A stretch of DNA of 64,000 nt from Anaerolineales bacterium UBA3499 (GCA_002377585.1 DFQC01000007.1:62001-126000), one strand, 5' to 3'. Counted from the stretch's first letter, positions 51,938-62,386 are shown. Numbers and translations are program-made. Notes: generated by a model from the sequence alone, not told the origin.

Positions 51938-54208
51938 ATGGATAACTCAAATTCTAATTCTCGAGAGATAACTCTGAGTCGTACCCTTGGTCTTATGGAC
52001 ATTACCATGATTGGTATTGGAGCCATGATTGGTGCCGGGATTTTTGTATTAATCGGAATAGCGGCTGGGTACGCAGGCCCTTCATTGCCAATAGCATTTC
52101 TCTTAAATGGTATTGTCACAACATTTACAGCTTTGTCATATGCTGAGTTAGGTTCATCAATTCCAGCAGCTGGTGGAGGATTCCTGTGGGTAAAGGAGGG
52201 TTTAGGCGGCACTCAAGGATTCTTGGCAGGTTGGATGAATTGGTTTGCTTACATTGTTGCATGTGCTTTATATGGCTTGGGTTTTGGTAGATTGGCAACT
52301 GAACTGTGGATAATAACAGGTGTACCACTTCCTTTGTCTGAACATCAACTATCTTTAGTGTTTATGATTATAGTTGTTGGTCTCTTTGCCTATATTAACT
52401 CGCGTGGCGCAAGCGAAGCCGGATTAGCCGGTAGTATAGTTACAATTGCTAAAGTAGTAATCCTATCAGTTTTTATTGGTTTTGGATTGTATGCAATGCT
52501 TAATAATCCTAGTTGGTCTGACAATTTTTCAGCAGGCATGCTTCCCAATGGGATTGGTGGTGTGTTTGTAGCGATGGGCATGACATTTATTGCGTTCGAA
52601 GGTTATGAAATTATTGCTCAAAGTGGCGAAGAGGTAAAAAATCCGGCACACAATATACCGCGTGCTATCTTTTATTCAATAGGTGCCGTGGTTATCATCT
52701 ATATTTTGATAGGTTTTGTAGTAATTGGAGCGGTAACCCCACCTTCTGGTTCTGCAGTCTGGCAATATCTAGCACAGGCCAAAGAGGTGGCTATAGTGCG
52801 CGCTGCAGAGCAATTTATACCAATGGGAGGAATGCTTATTTTGATTAGTGGTCTTGCGTCAACAATGTCTGCCTTAAATGCGACCATTTATTCATCTTCA
52901 AGAGTATCTTTTGCTATGGGTAGAGAGCGGAATTTACCATCAGCTTTTGCATTTATTCATCCTCGTATGCACACACCATATTGGGCAATATTTTTATCTT
53001 CCATACTAGTTGTAGTAATGGGATTTACTTTGCCTATAGATCAGATAGCTGCTGCTGCTAACGTAATGTTTTTACTATTGTTTACTCAAGTGAATATTGC
53101 AGTTATGACTTTACGACGTCGTCGTCCAAATTTGGAGCGAGGATTTAAAGTACCCTTGTTTCCCTGGCCAGCTGTGATTGGTATTATTAGTAATTTGGCC
53201 ATGGCAGTATTTCTAGCATTTAAGTTAGGTCAAGTAGGATTGTTAAGTGTTGCTTGGATAGGTGTTGGACTACTGTTGTATTGGGGATACTTTAGTAAGA
53301 AAGAGGAGGAGGAGCGACCTAATGATGTTCTGCATGAGGAAGCGCTAACTTCAGTAGATTATTCTGTACTTCTCCCAGTGTCTGATTTGCATCAAGCACA
53401 GATACTAGGTAGATTGGGTAGTATATTGGCTAAAGAACATGACGGAGAAGTGCTGGCGTTACATGTTGTTAAAGTTCCTAGACAACTTCAGTTGAATGAT
53501 GGTCGGCTGTTTTTGCGTGAGCGCCGACCCTATATTGATAAAGTAATTGAGCAGGCCAGAGTACTAGATGTACCTGTTCATTCTATGATAAGACTAGGAC
53601 GGTCTATATCTGATGCAATCCTGAAAACTGTGCATGAGAACAAGAGCGATGTAGCACTATTTGGATGGCCGGGATTTACTGGTTCTCGTGACCAGATGTT
53701 TGGTTCTGTAATTGATCGTATTGCTTCTAATCCTCCAACTGATATTGCGATTTTGCGGCATCGTCCTTACGATGAATTACAATCTATTTTGGTTCCAGTA
53801 GCAGGTGGACCAAATGGTAGATTGGCTGTTAGTTTAGCTATTGCATTGGCTCGAAACACACCAGAGTCTACGAAAATTGTCTTATTACATGTCTCTTTGT
53901 CCAGAACCAATCCTAAGGATGCCGAGGCTCGTGCTCAAAACGCTTTTCGAAGGGCTACGGAAGGCCGTAGGTATGAATCTATTGAAAAACGTATCATATT
54001 GTCCGATAGCCCATCAGCAGGTATTTTGGAAGCCGCTGTGGATTGCGATATGATTGTGATGGGGGCTACAAGAGAGCGTTTGTTCCGTAATATCCTTGTA
54101 GGTAATGTGTCTGAGCAAATTGCAGATAAAGCTCATTGTCCGGTATTGATTGTGAAACGACGTAGTACGATGGTTGCTTCTATGCTGAGGGAAACAGTAC
54201 TTTCATAA
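51938..54208 (+). CDS. APC-family amino acid permease fused to two universal-stress-protein domains
   Basis: A 756-residue protein from the ATG at 51938, preceded by GGGAG eight bases upstream (the frame also allows ATG 51923). Residues about 15-435 are an APC transporter with 12 helices: TMIGIGAMIGAGIFVLIGIAAG, the unwound first helix, and FIAFEGYEIIAQSGEEVKNPAHNIPRAI, the conserved FxGxExxxxxxEExxNPxxxIPxAI. A cytoplasmic tail follows with a first USP domain (SVLLPVSDLHQAQILGRL ... LFGWPG) and a second with the ATP-binding signature (VMGATRERLFRNILVGNVSEQI, CPVLIVKR). USP tails may regulate transport. Substrate not assignable. Confidence 0.88.
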   Translation: MDNSNSNSREITLSRTLGLMDITMIGIGAMIGAGIFVLIGIAAGYAGPSLPIAFLLNGIVTTFTALSYAELGSSIPAAGGGFLWVKEGLGGTQGFLAGWMNWFAYIVACALYGLGFGRLATELWIITGVPLPLSEHQLSLVFMIIVVGLFAYINSRGASEAGLAGSIVTIAKVVILSVFIGFGLYAMLNNPSWSDNFSAGMLPNGIGGVFVAMGMTFIAFEGYEIIAQSGEEVKNPAHNIPRAIFYSIGAVVIIYILIGFVVIGAVTPPSGSAVWQYLAQAKEVAIVRAAEQFIPMGGMLILISGLASTMSALNATIYSSSRVSFAMGRERNLPSAFAFIHPRMHTPYWAIFLSSILVVVMGFTLPIDQIAAAANVMFLLLFTQVNIAVMTLRRRRPNLERGFKVPLFPWPAVIGIISNLAMAVFLAFKLGQVGLLSVAWIGVGLLLYWGYFSKKEEEERPNDVLHEEALTSVDYSVLLPVSDLHQAQILGRLGSILAKEHDGEVLALHVVKVPRQLQLNDGRLFLRERRPYIDKVIEQARVLDVPVHSMIRLGRSISDAILKTVHENKSDVALFGWPGFTGSRDQMFGSVIDRIASNPPTDIAILRHRPYDELQSILVPVAGGPNGRLAVSLAIALARNTPESTKIVLLHVSLSRTNPKDAEARAQNAFRRATEGRRYESIEKRIILSDSPSAGILEAAVDCDMIVMGATRERLFRNILVGNVSEQIADKAHCPVLIVKRRSTMVASMLRETVLS

Positions 54209-54233
54209 TAGATGCGACCGATATAATAAAACA

Positions 54234-54262
54234 TTGATGTACGATGAATCAGGCTTTACAAT
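54234..54262 (+). promoter_or_regulatory. candidate promoter for the CPA1 antiporter gene
   Basis: TTGATG (54234-54239) and TACAAT (54257-54262) are separated by exactly 17 bp. The expected start of transcription, about seven bases further, falls at about 54268-54270, just before the ATG at 54272. The mRNA would then be leaderless or nearly so, which agrees with the lack of a Shine-Dalgarno sequence before this ATG. Confidence 0.5.
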
Positions 54263-54271
54263 ATTATCCAT

Positions 54272-55822
54272 ATGCAAACTGAATTGATAACCACCGAATT
54301 AATTATTGCTGCATTGTTATTGATTGCTGCGTTAGTTTCATGGTTCACAAAACTTGTGCGATTTCCTTATACGGTAGGTCTGGTTATTGTTGGAGTTTTG
54401 ATTACAATGTTGATGCCTCATAAACCAGAGTTAACTCCAGCATTAGCAAGAGAATTAATCCTACTGATATTGTTACCACCTTTGATATTTGAAGCAGCCT
54501 TACATATCGAGTTTTCTGAATTTAGGGACAATCTGTCATCTATGCTTGTATTTGCAATTCCAGGTGTCTTGGTAACAACATTACTTGTGGGATGGTTGCT
54601 TGCCACAATAACTGGTTTGCCATTTCCTACCATGCTAGTGTTTGGTGCACTTATTGCCGCTACAGATCCTGTTGCAGTAACTGCTATTTTCAGAGAATTA
54701 GGATTACCAAAGCGTCTTGGTTTGCTTACGGAAGGAGAGAGTCTTCTTAATGATGCAACTGCAATAGTGGTTTTCACCTTGTTATTAGAGTTTGCTTTAG
54801 ATCCTGTAAGCTTCAGTTTTTCTGATGGGGCTATAGAGTTTGCGCGTGTATCAGGAGTAGGGTTGTTTGTAGGATTTGCTCTAGGTTATGTTGCTTATCA
54901 CTTGATCAGGCAAATTGATGATTATCTTGTGGAAACTGTACTGAGTGCTGTGCTAGCGTATGGTTCCTATTTGTTAGCGGAGCAGGTTCATGCCAGTGGA
55001 GTATTAGCTGTATTAGCTTCGGGTTTGTTAATTGGCAATAGTGGGCGACGTTATGGAATGAGTCATACTACTCGAAATGTCTTAATACACATATGGGAAT
55101 TTGTAGCTTTTCTAGCAAACACATTTGTATTTCTATTGATAGGTTTGCAAGTTGATTTGGACAGGTTGTCTGATAGTGTTTTACTGATTGGAGCTGCGAT
55201 CCTCGTCACTTTGCTTGCTCGTATGATCACAGTGTTTGGTTTTAGCCCACTAGTTAACAGATTTGCTGCCAACCGGACTCCATTTTCTTGGCAGGCTGTA
55301 CTAGTTTGGGGTGGATTGCGTGGAGGCATTGCTTTAGCATTGGCATTGACCTTACCGTCGAGTCTGGTTGGACATGATGAGGTGTTAGTTATGACATTTG
55401 GTGTGGTGCTTTTTACACTTGGAGTACAAGCTACAACTCTTCCTGCATTACTTAGGAGATTGGGTCTGTTGAGTAGTGGAACAAATCTTATGGAGTATGA
55501 AAGAAGACGTGCTAAATTAGCTGCGGCTAAAGCAGCTAATCAGTTTCTGCAATCTCAGTATAAGCAAGGTTTACTGACTAAAGAAAACTATGATGTGGTA
55601 CTACCGGAGGTACAAGCAGAGATTTCTCAGTTTTCTGGAGAAGTTGAGGAGGCTCTTACTGTATTGCCTGATATTCGTGATGATGAATTAGAAATTGCGC
55701 GCAAGGAGATTATGCAAGTTAAACGAGCAACTCTACGCACCTTGCGTCATGATGGCATAATTGGAACTGATGTGTTTCGGGAATTGACTACAGAGATTGA
55801 CGCGGATTTGGCCGGAAACTAA
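54272..55822 (+). CDS. CPA1-family Na+(K+)/H+ antiporter
   Basis: A 516-residue membrane protein of the NhaP/NHE type. About 12-13 hydrophobic helices cover residues 1-410. LPPLIFEAALHIEF and ATDPVAVTAIFRELGLPKRL hold the ion-binding TDP in the unwound helix. LTEGESLLNDATAIVVF is the ESLxNDxxAxVxF signature with the transport Asp/Glu pair, and LVWGGLRGGIALALAL is the late arginine helix. A cytoplasmic helical tail of about 100 residues follows. It exchanges monovalent cations for protons to control pH or sodium. Monocistronic by position: 63 bp after the permease and convergent with trpA. Confidence 0.9.
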   Translation: MQTELITTELIIAALLLIAALVSWFTKLVRFPYTVGLVIVGVLITMLMPHKPELTPALARELILLILLPPLIFEAALHIEFSEFRDNLSSMLVFAIPGVLVTTLLVGWLLATITGLPFPTMLVFGALIAATDPVAVTAIFRELGLPKRLGLLTEGESLLNDATAIVVFTLLLEFALDPVSFSFSDGAIEFARVSGVGLFVGFALGYVAYHLIRQIDDYLVETVLSAVLAYGSYLLAEQVHASGVLAVLASGLLIGNSGRRYGMSHTTRNVLIHIWEFVAFLANTFVFLLIGLQVDLDRLSDSVLLIGAAILVTLLARMITVFGFSPLVNRFAANRTPFSWQAVLVWGGLRGGIALALALTLPSSLVGHDEVLVMTFGVVLFTLGVQATTLPALLRRLGLLSSGTNLMEYERRRAKLAAAKAANQFLQSQYKQGLLTKENYDVVLPEVQAEISQFSGEVEEALTVLPDIRDDELEIARKEIMQVKRATLRTLRHDGIIGTDVFRELTTEIDADLAGN

Positions 55823-55878
55823 TATTTTTGAGGATTGGTTCTTTGTCGAAATATATGACAATATTAGATTAATAGACA

Positions 55879-56676
55879 TCAACTATCTTGCTTAAGTGCT
55901 AAAACCATATCAGCAACAAATTGACCACATGCTTCAGCAGGATTAGCAGAATCACCAGCGATGTTTATCAGTTTGCTGCCTACAATTACCCCTTCTACTA
56001 ATTTACCCACTTCTTGTGCTTGGTCAGGAGTGCTGATTCCGAAACCAATAGCTAATGGGTTTGTCACATGCCGACGTACTAGATCAACAAAGTCTTGTAA
56101 ATAATTTGGTAGGGCGATTCGAGCACCAGTAACCCCTGTTAACGAAACTAAATATACAAACCCACTTGCTTTTTCTGACACTAATTTTATTCGTTCTTCT
56201 GTACTGGTTGGTGCTAGTAGATAGGAGAGCGCTAATTTGTTATTTATACAATGGTATTCAAATGAAGCACCTTCCTCAGGTGGTAAATCAGGAATTATGA
56301 AGCCATTTGCTCCAGATGCTTCGGCTTTCTCTACAAATCGTTGCTCACCATAGTTGAGGATAGGGTTGTAATAACCCATCAACATAAGTGGTATAGTAAT
56401 CCCACGTTTGCGCAGGTCACTAACAGCTTGTAGACATTGCTCTATATCAACGCCATTATTGAGAGCAACTTGGGTGCTATTTTGTATGGTCGGACCATCA
56501 GCTAGTGGGTCTGAGAAAGGCATGCCTAATTCCATTAAATCTGCACCAGCTTCAGCACAGGATTGTATTATGTCAAGCGAAGTCTCATAGTCAGGATACC
56601 CTAAAGTAAAGTAAGGCATAAAGGCTGTATGCTCATTATTGAAAGCTTTTGTAACTTCTTCTATTGGTATGGTCAT
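55879..56676 (-). CDS. trpA: tryptophan synthase alpha subunit
   Basis: Cleaves indole-3-glycerol phosphate to indole and glyceraldehyde-3-phosphate. The 265-residue TIM barrel has LMELGMPFSDPLADGPTIQ with the catalytic Glu and the loop-2 Asp region, GFIIPDLPPEE, YLVSLTGVTGAR, and AIGFGISTPDQA for phosphate binding. The ATG shares its A with the last base of the trpB stop (TAATG), typical of the coupled trpB-trpA pair that forms the alpha2-beta2 complex. Last gene of the trp operon. Confidence 0.96.
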   Translation of the reverse strand: MTIPIEEVTKAFNNEHTAFMPYFTLGYPDYETSLDIIQSCAEAGADLMELGMPFSDPLADGPTIQNSTQVALNNGVDIEQCLQAVSDLRKRGITIPLMLMGYYNPILNYGEQRFVEKAEASGANGFIIPDLPPEEGASFEYHCINNKLALSYLLAPTSTEERIKLVSEKASGFVYLVSLTGVTGARIALPNYLQDFVDLVRRHVTNPLAIGFGISTPDQAQEVGKLVEGVIVGSKLINIAGDSANPAEACGQFVADMVLALKQDS

Positions 56677-57878
56677 TATTCTTTTAAATCTATTTCATCT
56701 AATACAGTGTCTAAATCTTTGTCTCCACGACCTGACAAATTGACTACTATAGTCGTTTCTGGGCTCATGCTAGGAGCTAGCTTGATTGCTTCTGCTATTG
56801 CATGTGATGATTCTAGCGCAGGTATTATTCCCTCCAACTCACATAATAATTGAAAAGCATGGAGTGCTTCTGCATCAGAAGCGTGAGTGTATGTTGCTCT
56901 TTTCTTTTCGCGCAAATAAGTGTGTTCGGGACCAATTGCTGCATAGTCCAAACCTGCGCTCACACTGTGTGTAAGTGCTATTTGACCATCTTCATTTTGT
57001 AGTACATAAGTGTAGCATCCATGTAATACACCTGGTCTTCCAATTGATGAGTCTGCAAACCGAGCTGCATGTTTTCCTCCTGAAATATCTAGACCTCCCG
57101 CTTCTACACCGATAAGTGATACGTTTTTTTCATTAATAAATTCATAAAAAATACCAATCGCATTTGATCCTCCACCGACGCATGCAATAATTACATCTGG
57201 TAGCATATTTTCCGCATCTAAAATTTGACTTCGTGTTTCTTGGCCGATGACTGACTGAAAATCTCGCACCATGGTGGGATATGGGTGTGGTCCTAGTGCT
57301 GAACCTAGCAGATAATATGTGTCATCCACATTGGTTACCCAGTCTCGTATAGCTTCATTAATTGCATCTTTTAAGGTCTGAGACCCTCCAGCTACAGCTC
57401 TAACTTCTGTGCCAAGCAATTTCATACGGGCTACGTTCGGAGCTTGCCGATTCATATCTACAGTACCCATATATACTACACATTTCAATCCTAATAATGC
57501 ACATGCAGTTGCTGTTGCGACACCATGCTGTCCTGCTCCTGTTTCTGCGATAATCCTAGATTTACCCATGCGTTTTGCCAACAATGCTTGCCCAAGCGCA
57601 TTATTGATTTTATGAGCACCAGAATGAGCTAAATCCTCACGCTTTAGATATATTTTTGCGCCTCCACAGTGTGTACTAAGGCGTTGGGCAAAAGTGAGTG
57701 GTGTTGGACGACCAACATACGAATCAAGTAAATTATGTAATTCTTCTTGGAAAGCCCGATCTTGTTGGGCACTGATATAGGCTTTTTCTAGGTCTTCAAG
57801 AGCGGGCATAAGTACTTCTGGCACAAACTGCCCACCGTATTGACCAAACTTTTTAGGTAGTGTAGATTTTGTTTCCAT
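56676..57878 (-). CDS. trpB: tryptophan synthase beta subunit
   Basis: PLP enzyme that joins indole and serine. The 400-residue product has [16 protein letters not shown] at its N-terminus (TrpB1 type), [30 protein letters not shown] with the PLP Lys, [19 protein letters not shown] with the catalytic Glu, and [14 protein letters not shown] for the PLP phosphate. The beta Asp/Arg switch segment is in [13 protein letters not shown]. It is coupled to trpA by a TAATG overlap. It lies 34 bp downstream of trpF. Confidence 0.96.
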   Translation of the reverse strand: METKSTLPKKFGQYGGQFVPEVLMPALEDLEKAYISAQQDRAFQEELHNLLDSYVGRPTPLTFAQRLSTHCGGAKIYLKREDLAHSGAHKINNALGQALLAKRMGKSRIIAETGAGQHGVATATACALLGLKCVVYMGTVDMNRQAPNVARMKLLGTEVRAVAGGSQTLKDAINEAIRDWVTNVDDTYYLLGSALGPHPYPTMVRDFQSVIGQETRSQILDAENMLPDVIIACVGGGSNAIGIFYEFINEKNVSLIGVEAGGLDISGGKHAARFADSSIGRPGVLHGCYTYVLQNEDGQIALTHSVSAGLDYAAIGPEHTYLREKKRATYTHASDAEALHAFQLLCELEGIIPALESSHAIAEAIKLAPSMSPETTIVVNLSGRGDKDLDTVLDEIDLKE

Positions 57879-57912
57879 ATTATATTATTCTCATTATACA
57901 GGTTCCATCACA

Positions 57913-58533
57913 CTAATTACTGTTTTTATTAATGGAGAGTGCATTTGATATGAATTTCCGCATAAGCTGTGGATCTTTAATGCCTGGTTCTATTTCTATG
58001 CCTGAAGCTACATCGACACCCCATGGTTGTACTTGTCTGATAGCTGGTATGACATTTTCTGGTGTTAATCCTCCTGCCAAGAAAATATGAGTGTCTCTAG
58101 CAATTGAGGCTGCTTTCGTCCAGTCAGCAGTTTGCCCAGCTCCACCATACTGGCCCTTCACATATGCATCTACAAGACATAAACTTGGAAGGTTGTTTGG
58201 CAATGTGGTCTTGCCGAGTCGATATGCTTTGAATGCAACTGGTCCTAGTTGATCAATAAGATCAGGTGACTCGTCGCCATGCAATTGTGCTAGTTGGAGA
58301 CCAACTTCTTTGATAGCTTGACGAATTTTAAGTTCTGATTCATTCACGAATACTCCTACGACAATGGGCGGATTTTCAAGTTTACTGAGAGTGTTTGTTA
58401 TAGAGAATGCTGTTTGTTTGTCTACATAGCGTGGACTGGCAGGAAAAAAATTTAGTCCTATGTGTGTAGCACCGAGCGAAACTGCTAAAATAGCATCCTC
58501 TATTTTAGTAAGTCCACATATCTTTATTTTCAT
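57913..58533 (-). CDS. trpF: phosphoribosylanthranilate isomerase
   Basis: Amadori rearrangement of phosphoribosyl-anthranilate to CdRP. A 206-residue TIM barrel beginning KIKICGLTKIEDA, where the conserved Cys is the general base. Further on are LNFFPASPRYV, VGVFVNE, LQLAQLHGDES, FLAGGLTPENV and GVDVASGIEIEPGIKD with the catalytic Asp and phosphate-binding residues. The gene order trpC-trpF-trpB-trpA follows the reaction order. Confidence 0.95.
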   Translation of the reverse strand: MKIKICGLTKIEDAILAVSLGATHIGLNFFPASPRYVDKQTAFSITNTLSKLENPPIVVGVFVNESELKIRQAIKEVGLQLAQLHGDESPDLIDQLGPVAFKAYRLGKTTLPNNLPSLCLVDAYVKGQYGGAGQTADWTKAASIARDTHIFLAGGLTPENVIPAIRQVQPWGVDVASGIEIEPGIKDPQLMRKFISNALSINKNSN

Positions 58534-58550
58534 AGTTCTATTGATGTGAC

Positions 58551-59339
58551 CTAACCTTGTGTGAGCTCACGAACTTTGGAACCAATATCTGGAGCTGTAA
58601 CAAGTCCTTCTCCTATAAGCATGGCATCAATTTGTAATTCTGTTAGTCGGTTTACATCAGCAATGGTATGTATTCCACTCTCAGCTATTATGCATATTTC
58701 AGGAGGTATACGGGAGCGGAGTGCAGTTGTCACATCGAGTGATGTCTCAAATGTGTGCAGATTGCGGTTGTTAATTCCTATAATTTTTGTGTCAGTGGAC
58801 AATGCAATTTCTAATTCACTTAAGTTATGGACTTCTACTAATGCACTTAGTCCTAGTTCTGCTGCTGCAGCGATTAATTCACTTAGAACTGTGGCGTCTA
58901 GCATTGCAACTATTAACAATGCTGCACTTGCTCCTGCAATACGAGCTTGTAGAAGTTGGTATCGATCGAATATGAAATCTTTTCGAAGCAATGGCAAGCC
59001 CGCATCCAATTTCGATATTGATTCAAGATGATTTATAGAGCCTCCAAAGAAATATTTATCAGTTAAGACTGAAATTGCGGATGCTCCATTAGTAGCATAG
59101 GTTTTTGCTAGTGTAATTGGATCAAAGTCTTCACAAAGTAACCCTTTGCTAGGTGAGCGTTGTTTTATTTCAGCAATAAGTCTCGGAGCCTGTTTTGTTT
59201 TGTCGGTTATAGCAGCAATAAAGTCAGGAGATGGAGACATATCTTTTGCTAATGTCTCCAGTTCTTGCAAAGGTGTGGATTTACGTTCTTGTTCTACCTC
59301 CTCTTGCTTACGTGCAAGAATATCTGTCAGAATAGTCAC
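58551..59339 (-). CDS. trpC: indole-3-glycerol phosphate synthase
   Basis: Ring closure of CdRP to indole-3-glycerol phosphate. The 262-residue product has the N-terminal helices with the K-x-x-E-V segment (RKQEEVEQE), AEIKQRSPSKGLLCEDFDP holding the catalytic Glu-x-Lys, LTDKYFFGGSINHLESI, LLRKDFIFDRYQLLQARIAGA, IGINNRNLHTFETSLD and AESGIHTIADV. It overlaps the end of trpD by 4 bp and is 17 bp upstream of trpF. Confidence 0.95.
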   Translation of the reverse strand: MTILTDILARKQEEVEQERKSTPLQELETLAKDMSPSPDFIAAITDKTKQAPRLIAEIKQRSPSKGLLCEDFDPITLAKTYATNGASAISVLTDKYFFGGSINHLESISKLDAGLPLLRKDFIFDRYQLLQARIAGASAALLIVAMLDATVLSELIAAAAELGLSALVEVHNLSELEIALSTDTKIIGINNRNLHTFETSLDVTTALRSRIPPEICIIAESGIHTIADVNRLTELQIDAMLIGEGLVTAPDIGSKVRELTQG

Positions 59340-60367
59340 TTTTTTGATGCCAGTTCTTGGCTAACTTGTACTAGGTTGTTTAGAGTTCTTAGTGCTGCTC
59401 CGCTACTAAGTGTAGTACGCGCTTCAGTAAGTTTTGTTGCTATGTCCCCATCTTCTGTTGCCATTGCAGCAGCTGCATTTAGCAGTACTGTATCTGTTTG
59501 TGATCCTTCAGTTTTTCCTTCTAGGATGTTTCGAAGCATTTCTAGATTTTTATCTATAGAGCCACCGGTTATAGATTCTGGTTGTTTGCTGTGTATGCCC
59601 AAATCCTTTGCTTCCAACTCAAATGTATGTACGGTCCCATCTTTTTTCAGGTGACTTATGCGATTTGGACCAATAGTAGTTAATTCATCTAGGCCGTCAT
59701 GACTATGTATTACCATCGCTGATTTACATCCTAATTCCCCGAGAACGTGTGCTATAGGTTCTGTCAATTCAGCATCATATACTCCAGTTAACTGACGGGT
59801 GGCCCCCGCAGGGTTGGTGAGAGGTCCTAGTATATTGAATATAGTACGTTGTTTCAGTTCTCGACGGGGCACTATAGCATGCTTCATGGCTGGATGGTAT
59901 ATCGGTGCAAACATGAATCCTATACCAACCTTCTCAATACATTTTGCTACTTGCTCGGGTCCTAACTCAATGGCTACACCAGCTGCTTCAAGCACATCAG
60001 CACTCCCACATTTGCTGCTAGCTGCTCGGTTACCATGTTTTGCTACCTTACGTCCTGTAGCGGCTATTACAAATGCTGCTGCAGTAGAAATGTTAAAGCT
60101 ATTCGATCCGTCTCCTCCGGTACCAACAATATCAAGAATGTCCTCATTGTTTTCAGGAAGAGTTACTTTTAATGAATGGGTGCGCATAGCTCGGGCACTA
60201 CCTGTGATTTCATCAACTGTTTCACCTTTCATGCGGAGTGCTATGAGATAGGCCCCAATTTGTGCCGGTGTTGCATCGCCTGACATAATCTGGTTCATAA
60301 CACTTTCTGCTTCCGATTGAGATAGGTTTTTACGGTTGATTAGTTTTGGTAATGCGCTAACAATCAT
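59336..60367 (-). CDS. trpD: anthranilate phosphoribosyltransferase
   Basis: Adds the phosphoribosyl group of PRPP to anthranilate. The 343-residue product has DIVGTGGDGSNSFNISTAAAFVIA, in which GTGGD is the PRPP/magnesium loop, HGNRAASSKCGSADVLEAAG, FMFAPIYHPAMKHAIVPRRELKQRTIFNILGPLTNPA, and VIHSHDGLDELTTIGP. It is separate from trpG here, unlike the fused enzymes of some enterobacteria. It is 25 bp after trpG and overlaps trpC by 4 bp. Confidence 0.96.
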   Translation of the reverse strand: MIVSALPKLINRKNLSQSEAESVMNQIMSGDATPAQIGAYLIALRMKGETVDEITGSARAMRTHSLKVTLPENNEDILDIVGTGGDGSNSFNISTAAAFVIAATGRKVAKHGNRAASSKCGSADVLEAAGVAIELGPEQVAKCIEKVGIGFMFAPIYHPAMKHAIVPRRELKQRTIFNILGPLTNPAGATRQLTGVYDAELTEPIAHVLGELGCKSAMVIHSHDGLDELTTIGPNRISHLKKDGTVHTFELEAKDLGIHSKQPESITGGSIDKNLEMLRNILEGKTEGSQTDTVLLNAAAAMATEDGDIATKLTEARTTLSSGAALRTLNNLVQVSQELASKK

Positions 60368-60392
60368 GGTCGTCTCCTGTAGACATCTCTTT

Positions 60393-60959
60393 TTATGAGC
60401 TTAACGAGAGGAAATTATGTAATAGTATTTTCCCACCTTCGGTTAGTATGCTTTCTGGATGGAATTGTACTCCGTAGATTGGATATTCGCGGTGTCTCAT
60501 TCCCATTAACACGCCGTCACTTGTTCGTGCTTGATCCTCAAGACAATCAGGTAATGGCTCGCTAACTATCAGTGAATGATATCTTGTGGCATTAAATGGA
60601 TTAGGCAAATTTAGAAAAAGGTCAGTACCACTATGGTGTACAACTGAGGTTTTACCATGCATCAACGAGGGTGCTCGCTCAATTGTTCCATCAAAAGCTA
60701 CTCCAATTGCTTGGTGACCCAAACAAACTCCTAGAGTTGGTATTGTTTTACCCAGTTCTATAATAGCGTTTGTAGAGACCCCACTATCACTGGGATCTCC
60801 AGGGCCAGGTGAAATAAGTAGGTGTGTAGGCGCCAATTTGTCCAATTTCTTTACAGTGATGCTGTCGTTACGATAAACCTGTAACTCTGCACCCATTTCA
60901 CCTAGGTACTGTACTAAGTTATATGTGAAACTATCATAATTATCGATGACAACTATCAT
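60393..60959 (-). CDS. trpG: anthranilate synthase glutamine amidotransferase component
   Basis: Class I amidotransferase that supplies ammonia to TrpE. The 188-residue product has [33 protein letters not shown], the nucleophile Cys in [12 protein letters not shown], and [11 protein letters not shown] with the catalytic His/Glu. The alternative role in folate synthesis (PabA) cannot be excluded in principle, but its place between trpE and trpD, with a 4-bp overlap with trpE, supports TrpG, perhaps serving both. Confidence 0.94.
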   Translation of the reverse strand: MIVVIDNYDSFTYNLVQYLGEMGAELQVYRNDSITVKKLDKLAPTHLLISPGPGDPSDSGVSTNAIIELGKTIPTLGVCLGHQAIGVAFDGTIERAPSLMHGKTSVVHHSGTDLFLNLPNPFNATRYHSLIVSEPLPDCLEDQARTSDGVLMGMRHREYPIYGVQFHPESILTEGGKILLHNFLSLSS

Positions 60960-62386
60960 GTGCGGTCTTTATCCTCCGCTTGTTCCACTGCAAGTGAAAT
61001 GGCTTTAACTTTGTCTAATGTTTCTTTGTATTCATTGTCTGGATTAGAGTCTGCAACTATACCAGCACCGGCTTGGGCAGTCACCCATTGATCTTGGACA
61101 TAGAGTGTTCGTAGTGCTATGCATGTATCCATGGAACCATCGAAACCGACATAACCTACTATGCCAGCATATGGACCACGCGGATTTTGCTCTAGCTCGG
61201 CTATGATCTGCATAGCTCTTACTTTCGGTGCTCCACTCACTGTGCCCGCTGGAAATGTAGCAGCCAGGAGATCAAATGCATCCATCTCAGCTCGTAGATC
61301 ACCCTCAACTTGGCTAACGATATGCATTACGTGGCTGTAACGTTCTACCTGCATCATGTCAGTCAATTCAACTGAACCGTAATTGCACACTCGACCCAAG
61401 TCGTTTCTAGCCAGGTCTATTAACATCACGTGTTCTGCTCGTTCCTTTTCGTCTTCTAGCAACTCAGTTGCTAAAGCAATGTCTTTCTCCTCAGTACTTC
61501 CCCGAGGACGTGTTCCTGCTATCGGTCTCAGAATAGCGCGGTCATTTTCCATGCGCACATGAACCTCGGGTGAGGCACCAATTAGCTGAAACGGTTTCTC
61601 GTTTAGATCACCAAAATCAAAAAAGAACATGTATGGCGAAGGATTTATACGTCTTAACGTGCGATAAATTGAGAAAGGATTTGCCCTAGTTTTGTTGGTA
61701 AATTTCTGAGATAAAACTACCTGCAAGATATCACCAGCCATTATATGCTCTTTGGCTTTGAGGACCATATCCTGGAAACTGGTTTTTGTGTGAGACTGCT
61801 GGCTGGCTGATTCGGACTCAAATATATCTGAAGTTTTAGGCAAAGGCATGGTCAGTTTGTGTTCGATAGCGTTGAGACGTTCATTGGCTACCTTTTTTTC
61901 AGAGGTGGAGTTTTCCTCAGCATATGTAATCGCCAATAGTCGACCACGAGTATGGTCAAATGCTAACAACGTGTCACAAAGCAGAAAAATGCCATCGGGT
62001 AATTCGTGTAGAGGTAAATCAACATTTGGTTCGAAGTATCGCACTGCATCATAGCTCAAATATCCAACTAAACCACCTACTAAACGAGGTAAACCAGGGG
62101 GTGGATCTTTACTGTATGATGCAAGCGCATTTCTTAATGTAGAGAAAGGGTCACCAGTATGCGTAGTTGTTGATTTTAAGTCTGGTCCCGAGTGAACAGT
62201 AGTAGTCTGATCACGAATCACAAATGCAGTGCTAGGCTGTAATCCGATGAAGGAATAACGGGCTACGTTTTCTCCACCAGTTACGCTTTCTAACAAGAAT
62301 GTTGGCCCTTCACCAGACAACTTAAGATAAGTTGAGACTGGAGTTTCCAGGTCAGCAATTATTTCGCGTGTTATCGCTTTTAGCAT
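60956..62386 (-). CDS. trpE: anthranilate synthase component I
   Basis: Makes anthranilate from chorismate and ammonia, the first committed step to tryptophan. The 476-residue product contains the N-terminal [19 protein letters not shown], whose LLES motif is the tryptophan feedback site, plus [56 protein letters not shown] and [35 protein letters not shown]. These match TrpE rather than isochorismate or PabB types. Expected control is double: feedback inhibition by Trp, and transcription through the T-box leader upstream. Confidence 0.96.
   Translation of the reverse strand: MLKAITREIIADLETPVSTYLKLSGEGPTFLLESVTGGENVARYSFIGLQPSTAFVIRDQTTTVHSGPDLKSTTTHTGDPFSTLRNALASYSKDPPPGLPRLVGGLVGYLSYDAVRYFEPNVDLPLHELPDGIFLLCDTLLAFDHTRGRLLAITYAEENSTSEKKVANERLNAIEHKLTMPLPKTSDIFESESASQQSHTKTSFQDMVLKAKEHIMAGDILQVVLSQKFTNKTRANPFSIYRTLRRINPSPYMFFFDFGDLNEKPFQLIGASPEVHVRMENDRAILRPIAGTRPRGSTEEKDIALATELLEDEKERAEHVMLIDLARNDLGRVCNYGSVELTDMMQVERYSHVMHIVSQVEGDLRAEMDAFDLLAATFPAGTVSGAPKVRAMQIIAELEQNPRGPYAGIVGYVGFDGSMDTCIALRTLYVQDQWVTAQAGAGIVADSNPDNEYKETLDKVKAISLAVEQAEDKDRT

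Noticed and set aside
58561..59031. 156-residue plus-strand frame opposite trpC and similar long shadow frames in the trp operon
   Set aside because: They are antisense to highly conserved trp genes, are low-complexity (Ser/Ile/Leu-rich) and have no start signals.
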